Shown piece by piece: positions 23,683 through 35,295 of a stretch of 64,000 bases of DNA (position 1 is the first letter of the stretch; every line of letters starts with the position of its first letter). Under the pieces are notes generated by a model that was given only the letters and a program-made list of their open reading frames with translations, made no database searches and had not been told where the DNA came from. The stretch covers positions 310,001 through 374,000 of the forward strand of contig JALLLT010000034.1 of assembly GCA_025266875.1 (NCBI GenBank), written 5' to 3'. Source of the DNA: Fennellomyces sp. T-0311. Taxonomy: Eukaryota > Mucoromycota > Mucoromycetes > Mucorales > Lichtheimiaceae. The position numbers and the translations under genes were made by a program.

Positions 23683-24990
23683 AGCCTAAAGCCAAAACTT
23701 CATCATCATCAAAAGTATATATAGAGCTGATTCGCTCATAGTAGTTTTCATTTGCTTTCTGTTCTTTTTTAACCGCAGAAGAGAAAGTTGTTGTACTTGC
23801 CTGATCGTACGTAGTAGCGTTTACATTAGATTTGCAGACCCATATCGTCGTTAATATTGAAATTACCTTGGTTGTCCAAAACAATGTCGACCATTGGACG
23901 GCTAACATGCAAGTCTGCAATACCGGTCCATGAAGGGAGATCATGAGGGCCCATTACCGTTGTATGCTCCACTACTTCTTCCTATAAAATCGATCCAAAA
24001 CATATGACAGAGAGATATCACATTCAGTTAGGCTCCGATAAAAGATATTCATTGCTGTGGAAACGTCACTGTCGTAGTCAAGATTGATGGATAGGACGCC
24101 ATGAAAAACATTGGCTAAAGCAAGTATTTTGTCACGGTCCTTGGTATTTGTTTGGAAATGTGCATGACGGAGCGCCTCATTTGCGCTTTTCAGTTACTTG
24201 TCCTTGAATCCGAGTATAAGGTTCGACAAAAGATTATTTTCTCTAAACACTGTGCCTTGCTTATTCCGTGCAAGGAGCCACATGAACGTATCACACCGAC
24301 AATAAAAATTCGTGTTGACATCATCAGATCGTCGTAGTCCATGAGTGCTTCCACAATAGAGATTCACACATTTGCTCGATGGCCGTAATTTTAGCTTCAG
24401 TAAAAATATTAAGCTATACGATACGGTCAAATTAGCTGGGATTTTCGGGAACCAAGGCAACAATGTAGCGCGCATTAGTGCAGATAAGATGCTTTTGCTT
24501 GATTTCGCAATGCTTCTCCGCTTTGTCTAACTGGTTGATGCAGACCTTGGCGTACCACAAGTAGTCGATATCGAAGGCTCTGCATGCCTGCTGAAATACA
24601 CAGTCAAAAATCGCTTCACGCGTTCTTGACATGTCTTTTCTGGTTCGCAACAGGTTTGAAATGCGGTGCTGTCTCTTTCCAAGTTTTGTAACTCGATGGT
24701 AACCATTGTCAAGCAAATTAAATTCATCTCTAGCATCATTTTGAACCATCTCACCGGATTGTTTCCAGTAGCACGACAATGTGCAATAGCCGTGGTTGGT
24801 CTGATGACCAGGAACTTTCTTCCAATCGGAAGTACGAATAATCTAGGTTGGCCGATGTTCTCCACCTGTCGAGCTGCATTTGGTGATGGTTGGATCTGCG
24901 ATCTATTGCAGTGTGGTATATGTAACATACATCTGGGCAAAATGGGTGGTACTGCTGCCAGTTCTATCAACTGGAGGAAGAATTCTTTGT
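23683..24990 (-). pseudogene. HET-domain-like protein, decayed
   Basis: On the minus strand, collinear fragments in several frames resemble HET (heterokaryon incompatibility)-like proteins of Mucoromycota. From the 5' side: YWKQSGEMVQNDARDEFNLL, then the diagnostic core FDIDYLWYAKVCINQLDKAE followed by HLICTNARYIVALVPE. Further on come NEALRHAHFQTNTKDRDKI with a following LANVFHG helix, and lastly SRPMVDIVLDNQGNFN. Stops and frameshifts separate them, and no intact start is visible. In ascomycetes the HET domain triggers cell death after fusion of unlike hyphae; the role in this phylum is unknown. The 3' end abuts the palindromic MITE at 23500-23670. Family assignment is from motif likeness. 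Confidence 0.6.
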
Positions 24991-25476
24991 CAGGGTTACA
25001 ATTCGTTTCTTAACCACATATCACGGAATTTACTTGGGAATGGCGCTTTTTTTAAAAGTGAGGAATAGAGATAAAGAAGTGCATTCGCGTAACTACGGAA
25101 GCAGAGTCAAGGTCTTTAATAATGGAGCAAAGGCCAACAGTGAATTTTTTAAAATCATGCTTGCGATATATGGATTTTCAAGCGCCCTACTTTTGGAGCT
25201 TTTCGGAACGGAATAATATATGTCCTCTCCGGCGCGGATGCTTTATTCCTCCGTAACCCTAGACTTTTTTTAACCTTTGCTTATGGCAGGAACGGTCTAT
25301 ACGCCGAATTTCCATGTAAGGCACACTGTGACGAACCACTTTCCATAAAAGTACGGTGCTCCCAGAATCGAGCCTGTTCGTATCGCGAGACCATATGGCA
25401 CCATCACATTGATATATAAGGCTGTTCAAATTGTCACTGTTCTTTTGTCTACAAAGTACACGCGTGATTAGCATCA
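24991..25476. other. Intergenic region, promoter side of the oxidoreductase gene
   Basis: About 490 bp without a recognisable gene. It should include the promoter for the gene starting at 25477. Confidence 0.45.
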
Positions 25477-26654
25477 ATGGTCGCAACTGTCAACAAGCAG
25501 GTTATATTCTCCAAGGTTCCCACCGGTGTACCCGTCCCTGGCGAGCACGTTACAGTGGTTGAAACTACCATTGATCTAGACGCACCCTTGACTGACGGGC
25601 AAATCCTCCTCAAGTCCCTCAAGATTTCAGTTGATCCTATGATACGTGGTCAACTTCGTCTGCCCGGGACCGGAAAAGGCTTGCCTCCTATCCCGCTTGG
25701 AAGTCCCATCACCGGATTTGTGATTAGCAAGGTGATCAAATCAAACAACCCCAAGTTTAAAAGAGGCGATCTTGTTTCAAGCTTTCCAGCCGCATTTCAG
25801 GAGTACACTCTCCTCTCTCCAGGTCCATTGCTCGATGGTCTCAGAACAATTAACGAATCCAAAACCAACGGTTTACCAATCAGTTACTACCTCGGTGTAT
25901 TAGGTATGCCTGGTTTAACGGCATACGGTGGGTAAGTTTGTCACTTTTTGACGGGTCAACGGTACGGAGCTGACAATGAAAAAAAACCTATAGCCTACTC
26001 GAGATTGGTAAACCTAAGGCCGGAGAAACGCTTTTTGTCTCAGCTGCATCCGGCGCAGTGGGGCAATTGGTCGGACAGATCGGCAAGGTGCTTGGTCTCC
26101 ATGTTATTGGATCTGCCGGATCGGATGAAAAAGTTGCATTTCTCAAGGAAGAACTTAATTTCGACAGTGCTTTCAACTACAAAACTAGTAGCGTCGACGA
26201 GAGCTTGACAAAGCTCGCTCCTGAGGGTATTGATATCTACTTTGATAATGTTGGTGGTGAGACTCTCGAATCAGCAATTGGTCATGCCAAAAGTTATGGA
26301 AGGTGTGTATCGGGAGGCGGCTATATCAAATTAACATTAACTGACTGACATGGAATTTGTAGAATTGCTCTTTGCGGTATGGTGTCAGAATACAATAATT
26401 CTGGCGAACATTATGGTGTTCGGAATTTATTTGATGCCATCATCAGGCACCTCAAGATTGAAGGGTTTGCTGTCACCGATTATTACCACCTCTCCCCGAA
26501 ATTTGACAAGGAGGTGACTGAGTGGCTTCTGGAAGGGAAAATTAAGTACCGTGAATCAGTGGCAAACGGCATCGAGCAAACTCCACAGGCTTTGACCGAT
26601 GTTGTGACAGGCAAGAACTTCGGAAAACAAGTTGTCCATCTGGCAGAGCAGTAA
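25477..26654 (+). CDS. NADP-dependent alkenal/2-enal reductase-like oxidoreductase
   Basis: Zinc-independent medium-chain dehydrogenase/reductase of the leukotriene B4 dehydrogenase / alkenal double-bond reductase type. It would reduce the C=C bond of reactive alpha,beta-unsaturated aldehydes or ketones with NADPH in the cytosol. Exons 25477-25931, 25994-26302 and 26363-26654 join into 351 residues. Seen: MVATVNKQVIFSKVPTGVP start, the LLKSLKISVDPMIRGQL stretch typical of this family, GLTAYGG before the cofactor domain, the nucleotide-binding VSAASGAVGQLVGQIGK (about residue 165), and the PEGIDIYFDNVGGETL segment. The catalytic-zinc cysteine pattern of alcohol dehydrogenases is absent, as expected. 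A decayed duplicate lies 4 kb upstream (21360-22869), so the family has been duplicated locally. Physiological substrate unknown. Confidence 0.92.
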
Positions 26655-27274
26655 TTGAAAAGTGTATCTAGAATTTGTACAGCAGCTTGGAAATAATTTT
26701 ATTTCTACTATAATACTAAGTACACTGGCAAATCTCGTCATGATTTTTCAAAAAAGCGTCGTTTATGTTCAGTCACTGTACGCTCCAATGCATCGCTCTT
26801 CTTCTGTACCTTTTTGTTCAATCGTCATAACCACTAATTTTCCCGTCTTGCTCACCCGTACCATTGGCAGATACCTGACAAATAATGTATTGTACGCGCG
26901 TTCACATTGCTTTTTCGAGAACCAACGTTTACTGTCTTCTCGGCAAGTGGTCAGTTAAACTCAATATTGTGATGCACTTGATCCGAGGTCAAAGTGAAAA
27001 ATCGATCTTTACGGTGGGTGCAGTGCTGCTGATTTTCCTGAAAAATTTGCTTGATTAAAGCAAGGTGCGCTTTAAGTATTCAAACTTAATTTTATACCAA
27101 TTGCTGGCTGCTTGAAATGCGTTTTACACAAGATCTCTCTCCTCAGTATGCTATTCATTCTTGCCATGCTTGAGGTTTTCTAGTGGCGAAGAGAATCGAT
27201 GCCTCTCACAGGTTACAAATCCTTCAGTACGCCGATCATTATCTTTCCTGGTGCGTGATGACTTTAATGGCTCA
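26655..27274. other. Intergenic region
   Basis: About 620 bp without recognisable genes or repeats. Confidence 0.4.
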
Positions 27275-28595
27275 ATGCCAATTATAGATCGCTTCAGAGT
27301 CCCGCGATACCCAGAAAAAGAGCATACGTGTATGTTAGATGACCAAACAATCACTCGATAGCTGTATATGTATACAAATAATGGTTTCCAGAGTATCGTG
27401 TAACAATACACAAGGTTGCCGCAGTATATAGCGTATCAGGCATTTGCTGCGCCGCCAAAGAGAAATACCATAAAAAAGGTGTTTTGGGGTATTGTAAATG
27501 ATGACGGTTTCCACCCATCGTTACTTTTCACAGTAACAGTTATGTCATACCCTTTTATTGCTTTTGCCGAATCTGCATTCAAGGACAACTGCAGCTGGGA
27601 TCCTGTATCTATAATTCCTGAAGAATATGACCACCAGTTTCCACCCCTAACGATCAGTAAGAATCCGCTGACCGACGGATGGCAGGAAATCGGATATGAC
27701 GACGACACATTTTCATGCAACAGTACCGTGTGGATTGGAACTCCTTCATATGCAGAGATAGCTACAAATGCTGGTGTACAGCATAAACCAGTCTTCTTCA
27801 ACAGCAAATGCCACCCAAAGCCCTGGTTCCATTACACCGCGATTCCTCTATTCGTATCACAACGGCCAATATCTCAGGTTCGCCATAGCGACAAAGTCTA
27901 TGACGAAGTTAACGATGAACAGTTTGATCTGTGGTCCCAGTCCAAGTTCACCGGACACCGGAAGCGTGATATCCATCAGACCGTTACTATCCGTAAAAAG
28001 AAGACATATCAGATGGTGTACCGGCAGGTAGCGAAGCCGCATGTTATTGCATGGAAGCAAGAAATTTACCCCAAAGAGCAAGAGCTTATAAAAGCCCGCG
28101 ACTACATGAAGAACGTTAAATTAGTGATAAAAGATATGGACGGATTGGGGGGACCTAAAGTACCCAGTTTTGATCAAGGAAAAGGATCATGAGCGTGAAA
28201 TATACAAAACCGACGTAGGCGGTATACGATCATGGAAGCGACAACGCTTTGAAAATCTGTCCAAGAACCCGGACTTTAAACAGATTGTCAGTGATGCGTA
28301 CGAAAGAAATTTATGCAAGAACCTCAGAGTTCAAAGATTAGTTCCAAGGAACTACTTCACCTCGGAAACGAAATACCTCTACAGGCTATACTATTATTAC
28401 GGCCGCCCGTCTTCACTGTGTCTCATTCGTCTCAGCTACGAAAATGACATTATTCCCAAGCTTGAGGAGAGCTACCAGCAAGCAAAGAATCGGAACATTC
28501 GGGCGTTTATCAAGGCACTTCCTGTACCAAAGGATAAATCTCTATCCAGTATGAGTCGTATGAAGTATATCCGATACGCTTTAATACAAGAATAA
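27275..28595 (+). pseudogene. Unknown protein gene, frameshifted in a G run
   Basis: Not a family I recognise. A possible first exon (27275-27327, MPIIDRFRVPRYPEKEHT) joins in frame, through an 87-nt GT..AG intron, to a long open stretch beginning LPQYIAYQAFAAPPKR at 27415. The frame ends at 28192, but the +1-shifted frame from about 28150 continues smoothly to a TAA at 28595 (LKYPVLIKEKDHEREIYKTD onward). The switch lies at a run of six G (about 28147-28152), where five would keep one frame of about 440 residues. The C-terminal half is basic and tyrosine-rich (LYRLYYYYGRP). It could be a recent pseudogene, or a gene with a one-base sequence error. No membrane segments or catalytic motifs stand out. 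Confidence 0.5.
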
Positions 28596-29054
28596 AGTTA
28601 TCTTATTGCAATACACAAATAAGCAAGACAGTTTGATCAACCTTGCTTTGCATTTTGTATGCAGCTGCCCATGTACTAATATACCCAATAATAACTCTTT
28701 ATGTGTACTTCGCATAACATCCACTGTATTCACTATGGAATACCACTGCTGCGGATCAGTCATTTGATCTTTCAGTCCTTCGTGTTGTCGTCACATCAGG
28801 CTTATGTGTCTTAATGCATCCCCACGAGCCCTTGCACTGGATTTTGACGAAAGGCATATGTGGCTTATTTCACCTTTCGAGCAATCTGCACACATCATTT
28901 TCTTTGGAGCTCTGTTGATCGCCGTACACAATCAAGTGTGTCTAGAACTCCATCTTCACCGAGGCATCAATCTCTATACCAGAGGTATCAGATTCCAATG
29001 GAGATTTCATAGTTTGCATCCGCAATTCTTCAAGTTTTTCATAACGCCACGCAA
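28596..29054. other. Intergenic region between convergent relics
   Basis: About 460 bp with no recognisable gene. It separates the 3' end of the frameshifted unknown gene from the 3' end of the minus-strand F-box pseudogene. Confidence 0.4.
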
Positions 29055-31416
29055 TTATTCAGTTGTCAACTTGTGCTTTTGAACGTCCAAATATGGAATT
29101 GTAGACGAACCGATCGCTTGAGTTACATCGAATACAAGCTGGTTCGTAGGGGAGAAAGATGTAGCGCCGGAGGCGTTGAGAGAGAAACTGTGCAGGTGTG
29201 GTGAATGACTAAAAAGAGAGGTTACTTTTTCGATGGATATTTCTCCATTGTTACTTGTTGCTTTTGCAGACTGGCGGAAATTCATACTGAATTGTCGAAT
29301 AAAGTATAACTTGACCAGAGTATCGATGCAACTCATGGTTATTATAACCATCTTGATATTTGCCAGCGATGAACAGGCAGAAATCAATTCTGGGAGCGCA
29401 GTGATATCAAGGGAATCGCCCGGCGAATGAATGACAAGGGTTTGTATCATAGGAGAACCATGCTGCGCTAGCGTTGTAGTGGAGTTGTAACCAATACCAT
29501 CCAATTGAAGCAGATTCAGATCAAGCACTTGACGAGTTCCGCACCCTCGCTGAAGCAATGCGCAGAGCTGCGGATTGATATTTAACTTTTTCTTACCAGA
29601 GCAAATTGCAGTTTTCGGGTGAAACACGAGCGTCTTCAAGCCATTGTTGGTGGAAACTGACGACGTTGGAGTATATGTGGTACGAATTTTGTAGCCAACA
29701 GCAGTGCGCTTGTAACAGAGATTCTCCAGTACGGGGCAATGTTTGGTCACCGCGTCCAAAAGTGTCGGGTAGTTTGGCAAGTGCTATGGATTAACAGTAA
29801 GTGTCGTCAAAGCGGGAAGAGACGGAAAGATCTTTGGGACAGTGCTTGCTTTAAGGTGTCACGGGAGATTAAGATCTGAAAGACGAAACTTCGTCGTTTG
29901 GGTAGTTACACGAAGATACACACTTCAAAAAGTCAACGCCTCATTATCCACTTAAGGTATTTGACGTGATTTGAAGGTTTTGTAGGTTGCCTTCCAGCAA
30001 AGGCTCTAAACACGGGCGGGCAAGTGATGATCTTTTCGCCAAAGACGTCTGAGATAAGAGCGAAGTAGCGAGTATCGAAAAGGGACAATAGAAGTCAACG
30101 AGGCTCAGAAAACTGTAGTTTATTGATGAAGAGTTCGCTCTATTTATATTGAATGCTTATAATGGATGGGACTTCCTATTACCGATGTATCCAAGGTCAT
30201 ATCATGATTATACCTATATATCCATTACGTATGTCATGTTGGGGTGTTATTGAGAAACGAGTGATGTCTATCGTTATGGAGCCGGTCCATAACGGATAAT
30301 GATAAGCTAAGTGATAGCTGTTGACACGCGTTCATGATAAAGTCTATGACAATATGCCGGATATGGAAGATATGTCTGCATGAGTAAGTTTTACCAAAAA
30401 GGAAAGTGAGAGATAACCGTTCCGAGATACTGATCACTGGTTATGTTCATGTTGGATACAACAACGTCGTGGCCTTTGCTCCTATCCAAATGCAGTTCGA
30501 CCAAACTGCCGTTGACGGTCTTGTAGAGGTTCTCAAAATTCTTTATAGTATAGTCTGTGAGGGCTACATATATACTCATAGGTTAATTGGGGCAATACAA
30601 AGTGACGCCTTACTGAAAAAAACTACTTACATAAGGTTCTGATATTGTCCTACTGTTCGAACTCCTCACACATAGGTTTGAGTATAGTCTTTCCGGCAAC
30701 TTTTTTTTTATCATCTTCATCACCTTCTTTGTATCAATAAACTTCAGAATTAATAAACCTTATCGACAGATTTCTGACTCGGTCACCATGGATTGCCGGT
30801 ATAAATGTGTCCCATTCCTCTCGATAATTAGGCAACACCTTGGCGACATTGAATGCTTCCCACAGACTGTGCCATGCCTTGACAACAAAGATATTCCATG
30901 TGCGCGCCATTCCGCTATTCGCACTGTCCGTGATGGATAGGTTGGAAAGAATGCGAAAGTTGATGTCGAACAGGAACGACAGGGCCGAAAATTTCCGCCT
31001 TTCATTAAAACGTAGGGTCTTGCAATGCTTTCCGACAAGAATCTTATATTGGGGATGTATATTCAAAACAGTTTGAGTGCCACGTTTGGTTTGGGATTGG
31101 CTGCCCGACCATCCAATATAGCTTGATCCAACTTGTCCTGTATTTCATATGCAGCTGCTTGGTGCAAGTGTATCAAGGATGATAGGTCCGCTTGACGGGT
31201 TTCGAGTGCAAGTGTATATTGTTTGACTGCTTCGTCCCATTCGCTTGCAGCGTAAGCGCGTAGGCCCTGCTCGGAAGCTTCATTCGTAGCTGTGATGTCC
31301 AGTGTTGTTGTTGTCAACAGTCGAAAAACATCACCGAGTGACGGTGATGCAAAGTGGCAGATTGATCGCGCCACGGCAAAACTGTTGCTGAACAAACGGA
31401 ATTGGAATAGTGCCAA
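29055..31416 (-). pseudogene. TPR/F-box/LRR protein, decayed
   Basis: Minus-strand collinear fragments of one Mucoromycota-type F-box gene. 31416-31063 encodes a TPR-like hairpin (ASEQGLRAYAASEWDEAVKQ and then YTLALETRQADL). 31066-30734 encodes a degenerate F-box-like part (LSFLFDINFRILSNLSITDS, then WHSLWEAF). 30579-30391 and 29780-29055 encode leucine-rich-repeat-type segments (GSLVELHLDR, LVIHSPGDSLDITALPELI). The pieces are in different frames, the TPR part lacks an ATG, and a second TPR unit appears deleted. The intact relative in this window starts at 5561 but has no TPR head. Confidence 0.6.
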
Positions 31417-31758
31417 AGAAGAACACTTGAAGACTACCGTGGTGTAACTATCTAAGCTGATGAAAGTTTATACATCTGTGCTGGGCATCGGTCTATGTCA
31501 ACCCAACATCTTCGGATATTATCCTTGGACGCCTGCCATTCAAAGCTGACAGCATTAAGCCTGTTGCCCTGGCTACTTTTTGCATTATGAAAAATGCCTA
31601 AGTATATCTAAAGCTCGCATTCACCGTGTTGTATAGTAGTTCAAAAGTTGTTATTTATTTCTGATAGTTATAAGACCTGTTCCTATAGGTAGCAATGTGT
31701 TGAATAGTATTAAGAAATGCACAATGTAATATAGTCACTGTAATCTGTAATAGCGACA

Positions 31759-31903
31759 TAACTGCAATGAACCCCGATTTTCCTCTCCCTCGGTCTTTCC
31801 CTGGTTTGGCTATGCCATCCGCTCCACGTTACTGTTAACTTTCCCACCCTCGAAGTTTTCCTGTTTGTCCCCAGCTTACCCTGAGGAAAAAAGGGGGATG
31901 AAT
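31759..31903. mobile_element. Degenerate MITE relic (ACCCCCGC family)
   Basis: The ends ACTGCAATGAACCCCGATTT and, inverted, GAGGAAAAAAGGGGGATG resemble the terminal repeats of the elements at 32603-32691 and 38462-38533. It is strongly diverged, and the borders are approximate. Confidence 0.4.
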
Positions 31904-33917
31904 AAAACTATGTCTAAATGATCATAAGTATGCTTTGAAAGCGTGTATATCCCTTTATTTTCTAATAAAAAATGATGTATTGTACGACTGCGTCGTATGA
32001 GCGCGCCTGAGTAGATCATCACGAATGCTAAGCAAGGCATCTGCTGTTGGGGCTTGTTCTGGATGATCGAGAATTTCAATCACCGTTTCGATTAGGCTTA
32101 GTTATTTCACGTAAACTCTGTGGGGCGATTGATTCTTCAATCCTAACGGTGTATCTCAAAATATGATACCAGCCACCATTATGACAGCATCAGTAATTGG
32201 TCCATATATCGTGCCTCGATGCAAATGATCATTCGGGAGCAACTATGTTGTGAATTAGTTTAGCCGAGACAATGACTCGACCGTATTCTGTAGCTTATTA
32301 TTACTTGATTTTCACTGGTATTAAACGATCCCTGAAGCTAACAATGGCAACTCTACGTGGCATATTAAGCAGGGACCAAAAAAAGGCACAGTAACAGATC
32401 ACCATTGCTTGTGATATGCTACTGTGCTTCATATAGTGTAATATAATACAACATCATTGTTTCTGACCCAAAAAACGTACAGTACCTTATCCATATAGAT
32501 ACCCATCGATCTATAGCTATAGCTACAGACATGCAAATCAATACACACATATAAAGAAGTGAACGGTGCTTAGACGATTACTAATACCTAGCGCATACCA
32601 CCTTGTGTAACCCCCGTTATTTCCTCACCCCCGCTTTTTCCGCACTTCTGGGTGTTCCATCCGCGCAGGAAAAAAGCGGGGGTTTACTGTACCTACCTGT
32701 AAAGTGAGCAAAAGTAATAAATGGATGTAACTTTGTTAGTATACAATATGTTTCCGTTGCTACGTATGGATTTGTCCGCTAGTTCCTTCCGATCATATGT
32801 ATGTACACTATTTATGCGTACGTATCAAACAGAAGTGTGTTTACGTACATATAAGAAACTTTAGTGCACATCAGGCCAGCAGAGATCATATTCACGATCT
32901 AGGGGGCGACGAATGGGATTCATGGCACATACCTCGTTAAACTAAAAAAGCAATAAAAACTTCCAAGAAGGAAACTCATAATTTAGAACCACGTTCCCTT
33001 TATGGATCTGTCTGTTCTAAAAAAATGGTAATAAAAAGATCCATAAAAGCGCATCATAGTTTCTGCAATGACGTTCCTGTACATAGCCAATCTCAGATTG
33101 TTAATTCAAATATTTTTGTCGGGCATTTTACCCACGAGGCTTATAACTTGGTAGAAAATGCGGAATCAACACGTACATGCCTCTCTGACAAGACGATTGG
33201 GTTATCTATTCCAGTTATTTCGATATCGGCCACAGAAACATTTTTCTCGAAGGGTTATTGTGTCAATGAATCGGCTGGACGTGTACATTTCCGCGACTTT
33301 GTTTTTGGTAGTAACATTACCTTTGAGTCCAATGAACTTGCAACTATGGTGGTACACTGCAAACAGTGAAAGCGCCTTGAATTGGATATGTGCCACGGAA
33401 TATAGGATAATTTTAGATACGTAGGTATAGCAGGTGAGGAGATTGCAATTGTTGTCAGAGAGAGTGATTTCCAGAGTACCTATATTTAGAATATCAATTC
33501 GGGTGGCTGAAATAAGCTTACCAGTAGGCCTGACTGGATAACATTATGATGCCTTGTAGATTCAAACCGTCTGTGTGCAACCCGTCTAACGTCAATAAAG
33601 GGAAAAGGGAATCAATGAACCGATGCGCATGCAGGGGACTTTCGTTGGCTTTGTGCATAAACGCTAGTTATCGACACAGAATTTCAATTGCGCAGAATCT
33701 CATTCACCCATAATCATCGCGGTCAAAAGTAGAGGAAGCGTATTATACTTCTGTTTTATTCGAAAAAAAGTATATACATCGATACTTAGGGCATGAAGCG
33801 GGAATAATCACATGCATACCGTACAGGCATTATAGACAGGGTGCATATTCGTTTTACCGCGCGCAAGCATGACTTGCATGCCATGATAAAACAATCATTT
33901 ATGTACACATTACTGTG
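31904..33917. other. Gene-poor region with one MITE
   Basis: No convincing gene. A 114-codon ATG frame at 33025-33369 has no recognisable domain. The short element at 32603-32691 is the only feature recognised here. Confidence 0.4.
32603..32691. mobile_element. Short MITE (ACCCCCGC family)
   Basis: About 89 bp. The right end reads inward TACAGTAAACCCCCGCTTTT; the left end is degenerate (TTGTGTAACCCCCGTTAT) and inverted relative to it. It belongs with the element at 38462-38533. The left border is approximate. Confidence 0.55.
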
Positions 33918-34811
33918 TCATGATGAAGAGGCTAAGGTACGTGAAGGTATCAACCGGTCATTTACGGTATCTGTCTCAGACGAAAGGGATGCAGAGGACG
34001 TGGAAGTGGAAGGAGGAGGCAACGCATACAATGGCGGTGCAGTTGGAGTATAAGCTGGAGGAGGCATTTCCGGCGGTGATGAAGGTGTATGTTCCAGGCA
34101 ATGAGGGCATTCCTGACTTGAGGAAGCGCCTTGTTGATTTGTCATTGGGTATAAGACAGGCATATTTGTATACGCTGCATCAAGTTCCTTTGCAGTTGGT
34201 GCAGAGGGTGCAGGTTGTGGAGCATCGTCGACTGGAACAATGACCTGTGTTGCATTTTCATCTGAGGGAGGTGCAGAAGGCTCATTGTCATTGTTGCGAT
34301 TACTACAACTACTACTAGTACTACTTGATCGTCGTCGCAGAGAAGATATATGCGTGCTGGTGGCCTCGTCATCGTCTGGCTGCTGCTGCTGTTGATTCTT
34401 TTTTCGTTTCCGTATCCGCATCTTTGTAAAAATAACGACACTTGCAACGATGGCTATGCCGATCAATCCTCCTACCAAAGCCAGAATAAGTGCTGTTCGA
34501 TGCAATGCTTCTTGGTCATCTTCCAGCTGGTTCGCGAATGTTGTTTCTTCGTTCTCGTCTGCAACGGTGGCTTCACCCATGACTTGGTTGTTGGGGCTAC
34601 CGCCAGCGGCAACCACAACTACGGTTGTCACGTCGACTATCACCGTTTCGTCCTTGGTTGCTGTTTTTGTTTTGACGGCGGGTACGGTAGGAGTGGGTCG
34701 GTCTTGTTCATTGTTTTCGGCTTGTCGCTTAATGTGCGTTGGTGAAGGCGTGGCATGAGATGCGGTAAGAAAGGAAATCAACATGGATGCAATGATGAAC
34801 TTTGCTCGCAT
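33918..34811 (-). CDS. Single-pass membrane protein with PPxY tail
   Basis: Single exon, 297 residues, not assigned to a family. The start at 34811 is preferred because it gives a clean signal peptide (MRAKFIIASMLISFLTASHA). A dibasic KR follows within about ten residues, a possible Kex2 processing site. Then come a Thr/Val-rich outer region, one membrane segment (ALILALVGGLIGIAIVASVV and following residues), a basic stop-transfer stretch (RIRKRKK) and a Ser/Gln/Pro-rich cytosolic tail. Near the end the tail has MPPPAYTPTAPPLYALPPP, which holds PPAY: a PPxY site that in other proteins binds WW domains of Nedd4/Rsp5 ubiquitin ligases. The layout recalls wall-stress sensor or SKG6-like proteins, but sequence likeness is not evident. 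It is divergent from the APC2 gene. Confidence 0.75.
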   Translation of the reverse strand: MRAKFIIASMLISFLTASHATPSPTHIKRQAENNEQDRPTPTVPAVKTKTATKDETVIVDVTTVVVVAAGGSPNNQVMGEATVADENEETTFANQLEDDQEALHRTALILALVGGLIGIAIVASVVIFTKMRIRKRKKNQQQQQPDDDEATSTHISSLRRRSSSTSSSCSNRNNDNEPSAPPSDENATQVIVPVDDAPQPAPSAPTAKELDAAYTNMPVLYPMTNQQGASSSQECPHCLEHTPSSPPEMPPPAYTPTAPPLYALPPPSTSTSSASLSSETDTVNDRLIPSRTLASSS

Positions 34812-35295
34812 GAGTCCAAAGGCTTTGTTTTGTGTCAAATAAAGGAAGAGAAGCAGCGAGCGCTTGATCTGTTATTTATATAAATATATAATTGAAGCCT
34901 TTCGAAATATGCTACAGCTAGGTGCAAAGTCATCCCAATCTAATTATAAGGGGGAGATCTGCCCGCTGCGTCCTTATGATTATTTCACCACATGAAACTA
35001 GCCGAATATGCTGCCGACTCCATCACCTCCACTTGCCCTCCTCCTCTTTCGTAGCCTCTCCTATCACAACAGCCCGTCGAGTCCCCGTCTGTTTGCTGTT
35101 CCAAAAAAGCACCGCCAATCGAGAAACCCACGAGCGAGCCTTTTGATTGACTGATGTTGCGCTATATAGCATATGTTTCTTTTCAGGGAGCGTGACAAAC
35201 TGGTCTTAATTGTTCAAGGTTATAAGCGCGCATAGTGAAGCCCGTACGCCGAAGAGCTCCGATTACACCGCCCTCTTTTTCCCTTTCGAAACACA
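34812..35295. promoter_or_regulatory. Divergent intergenic region between membrane protein and APC2 genes
   Basis: A 484-bp gap between two divergently transcribed genes must hold both promoters. A TATAAATATATA run near 34877 lies about 65 bp upstream of the minus-strand gene. No further element was recognised. Confidence 0.4.

Noticed and set aside
33025..33369. A 114-codon ATG frame as a gene
   Set aside because: No domain, signal or splice context; the length is within chance for AT-rich DNA.
33920..34758. Several open frames antisense to or overlapping the PPxY membrane protein
   Set aside because: They mirror the biased codons of that gene and have no features of their own.
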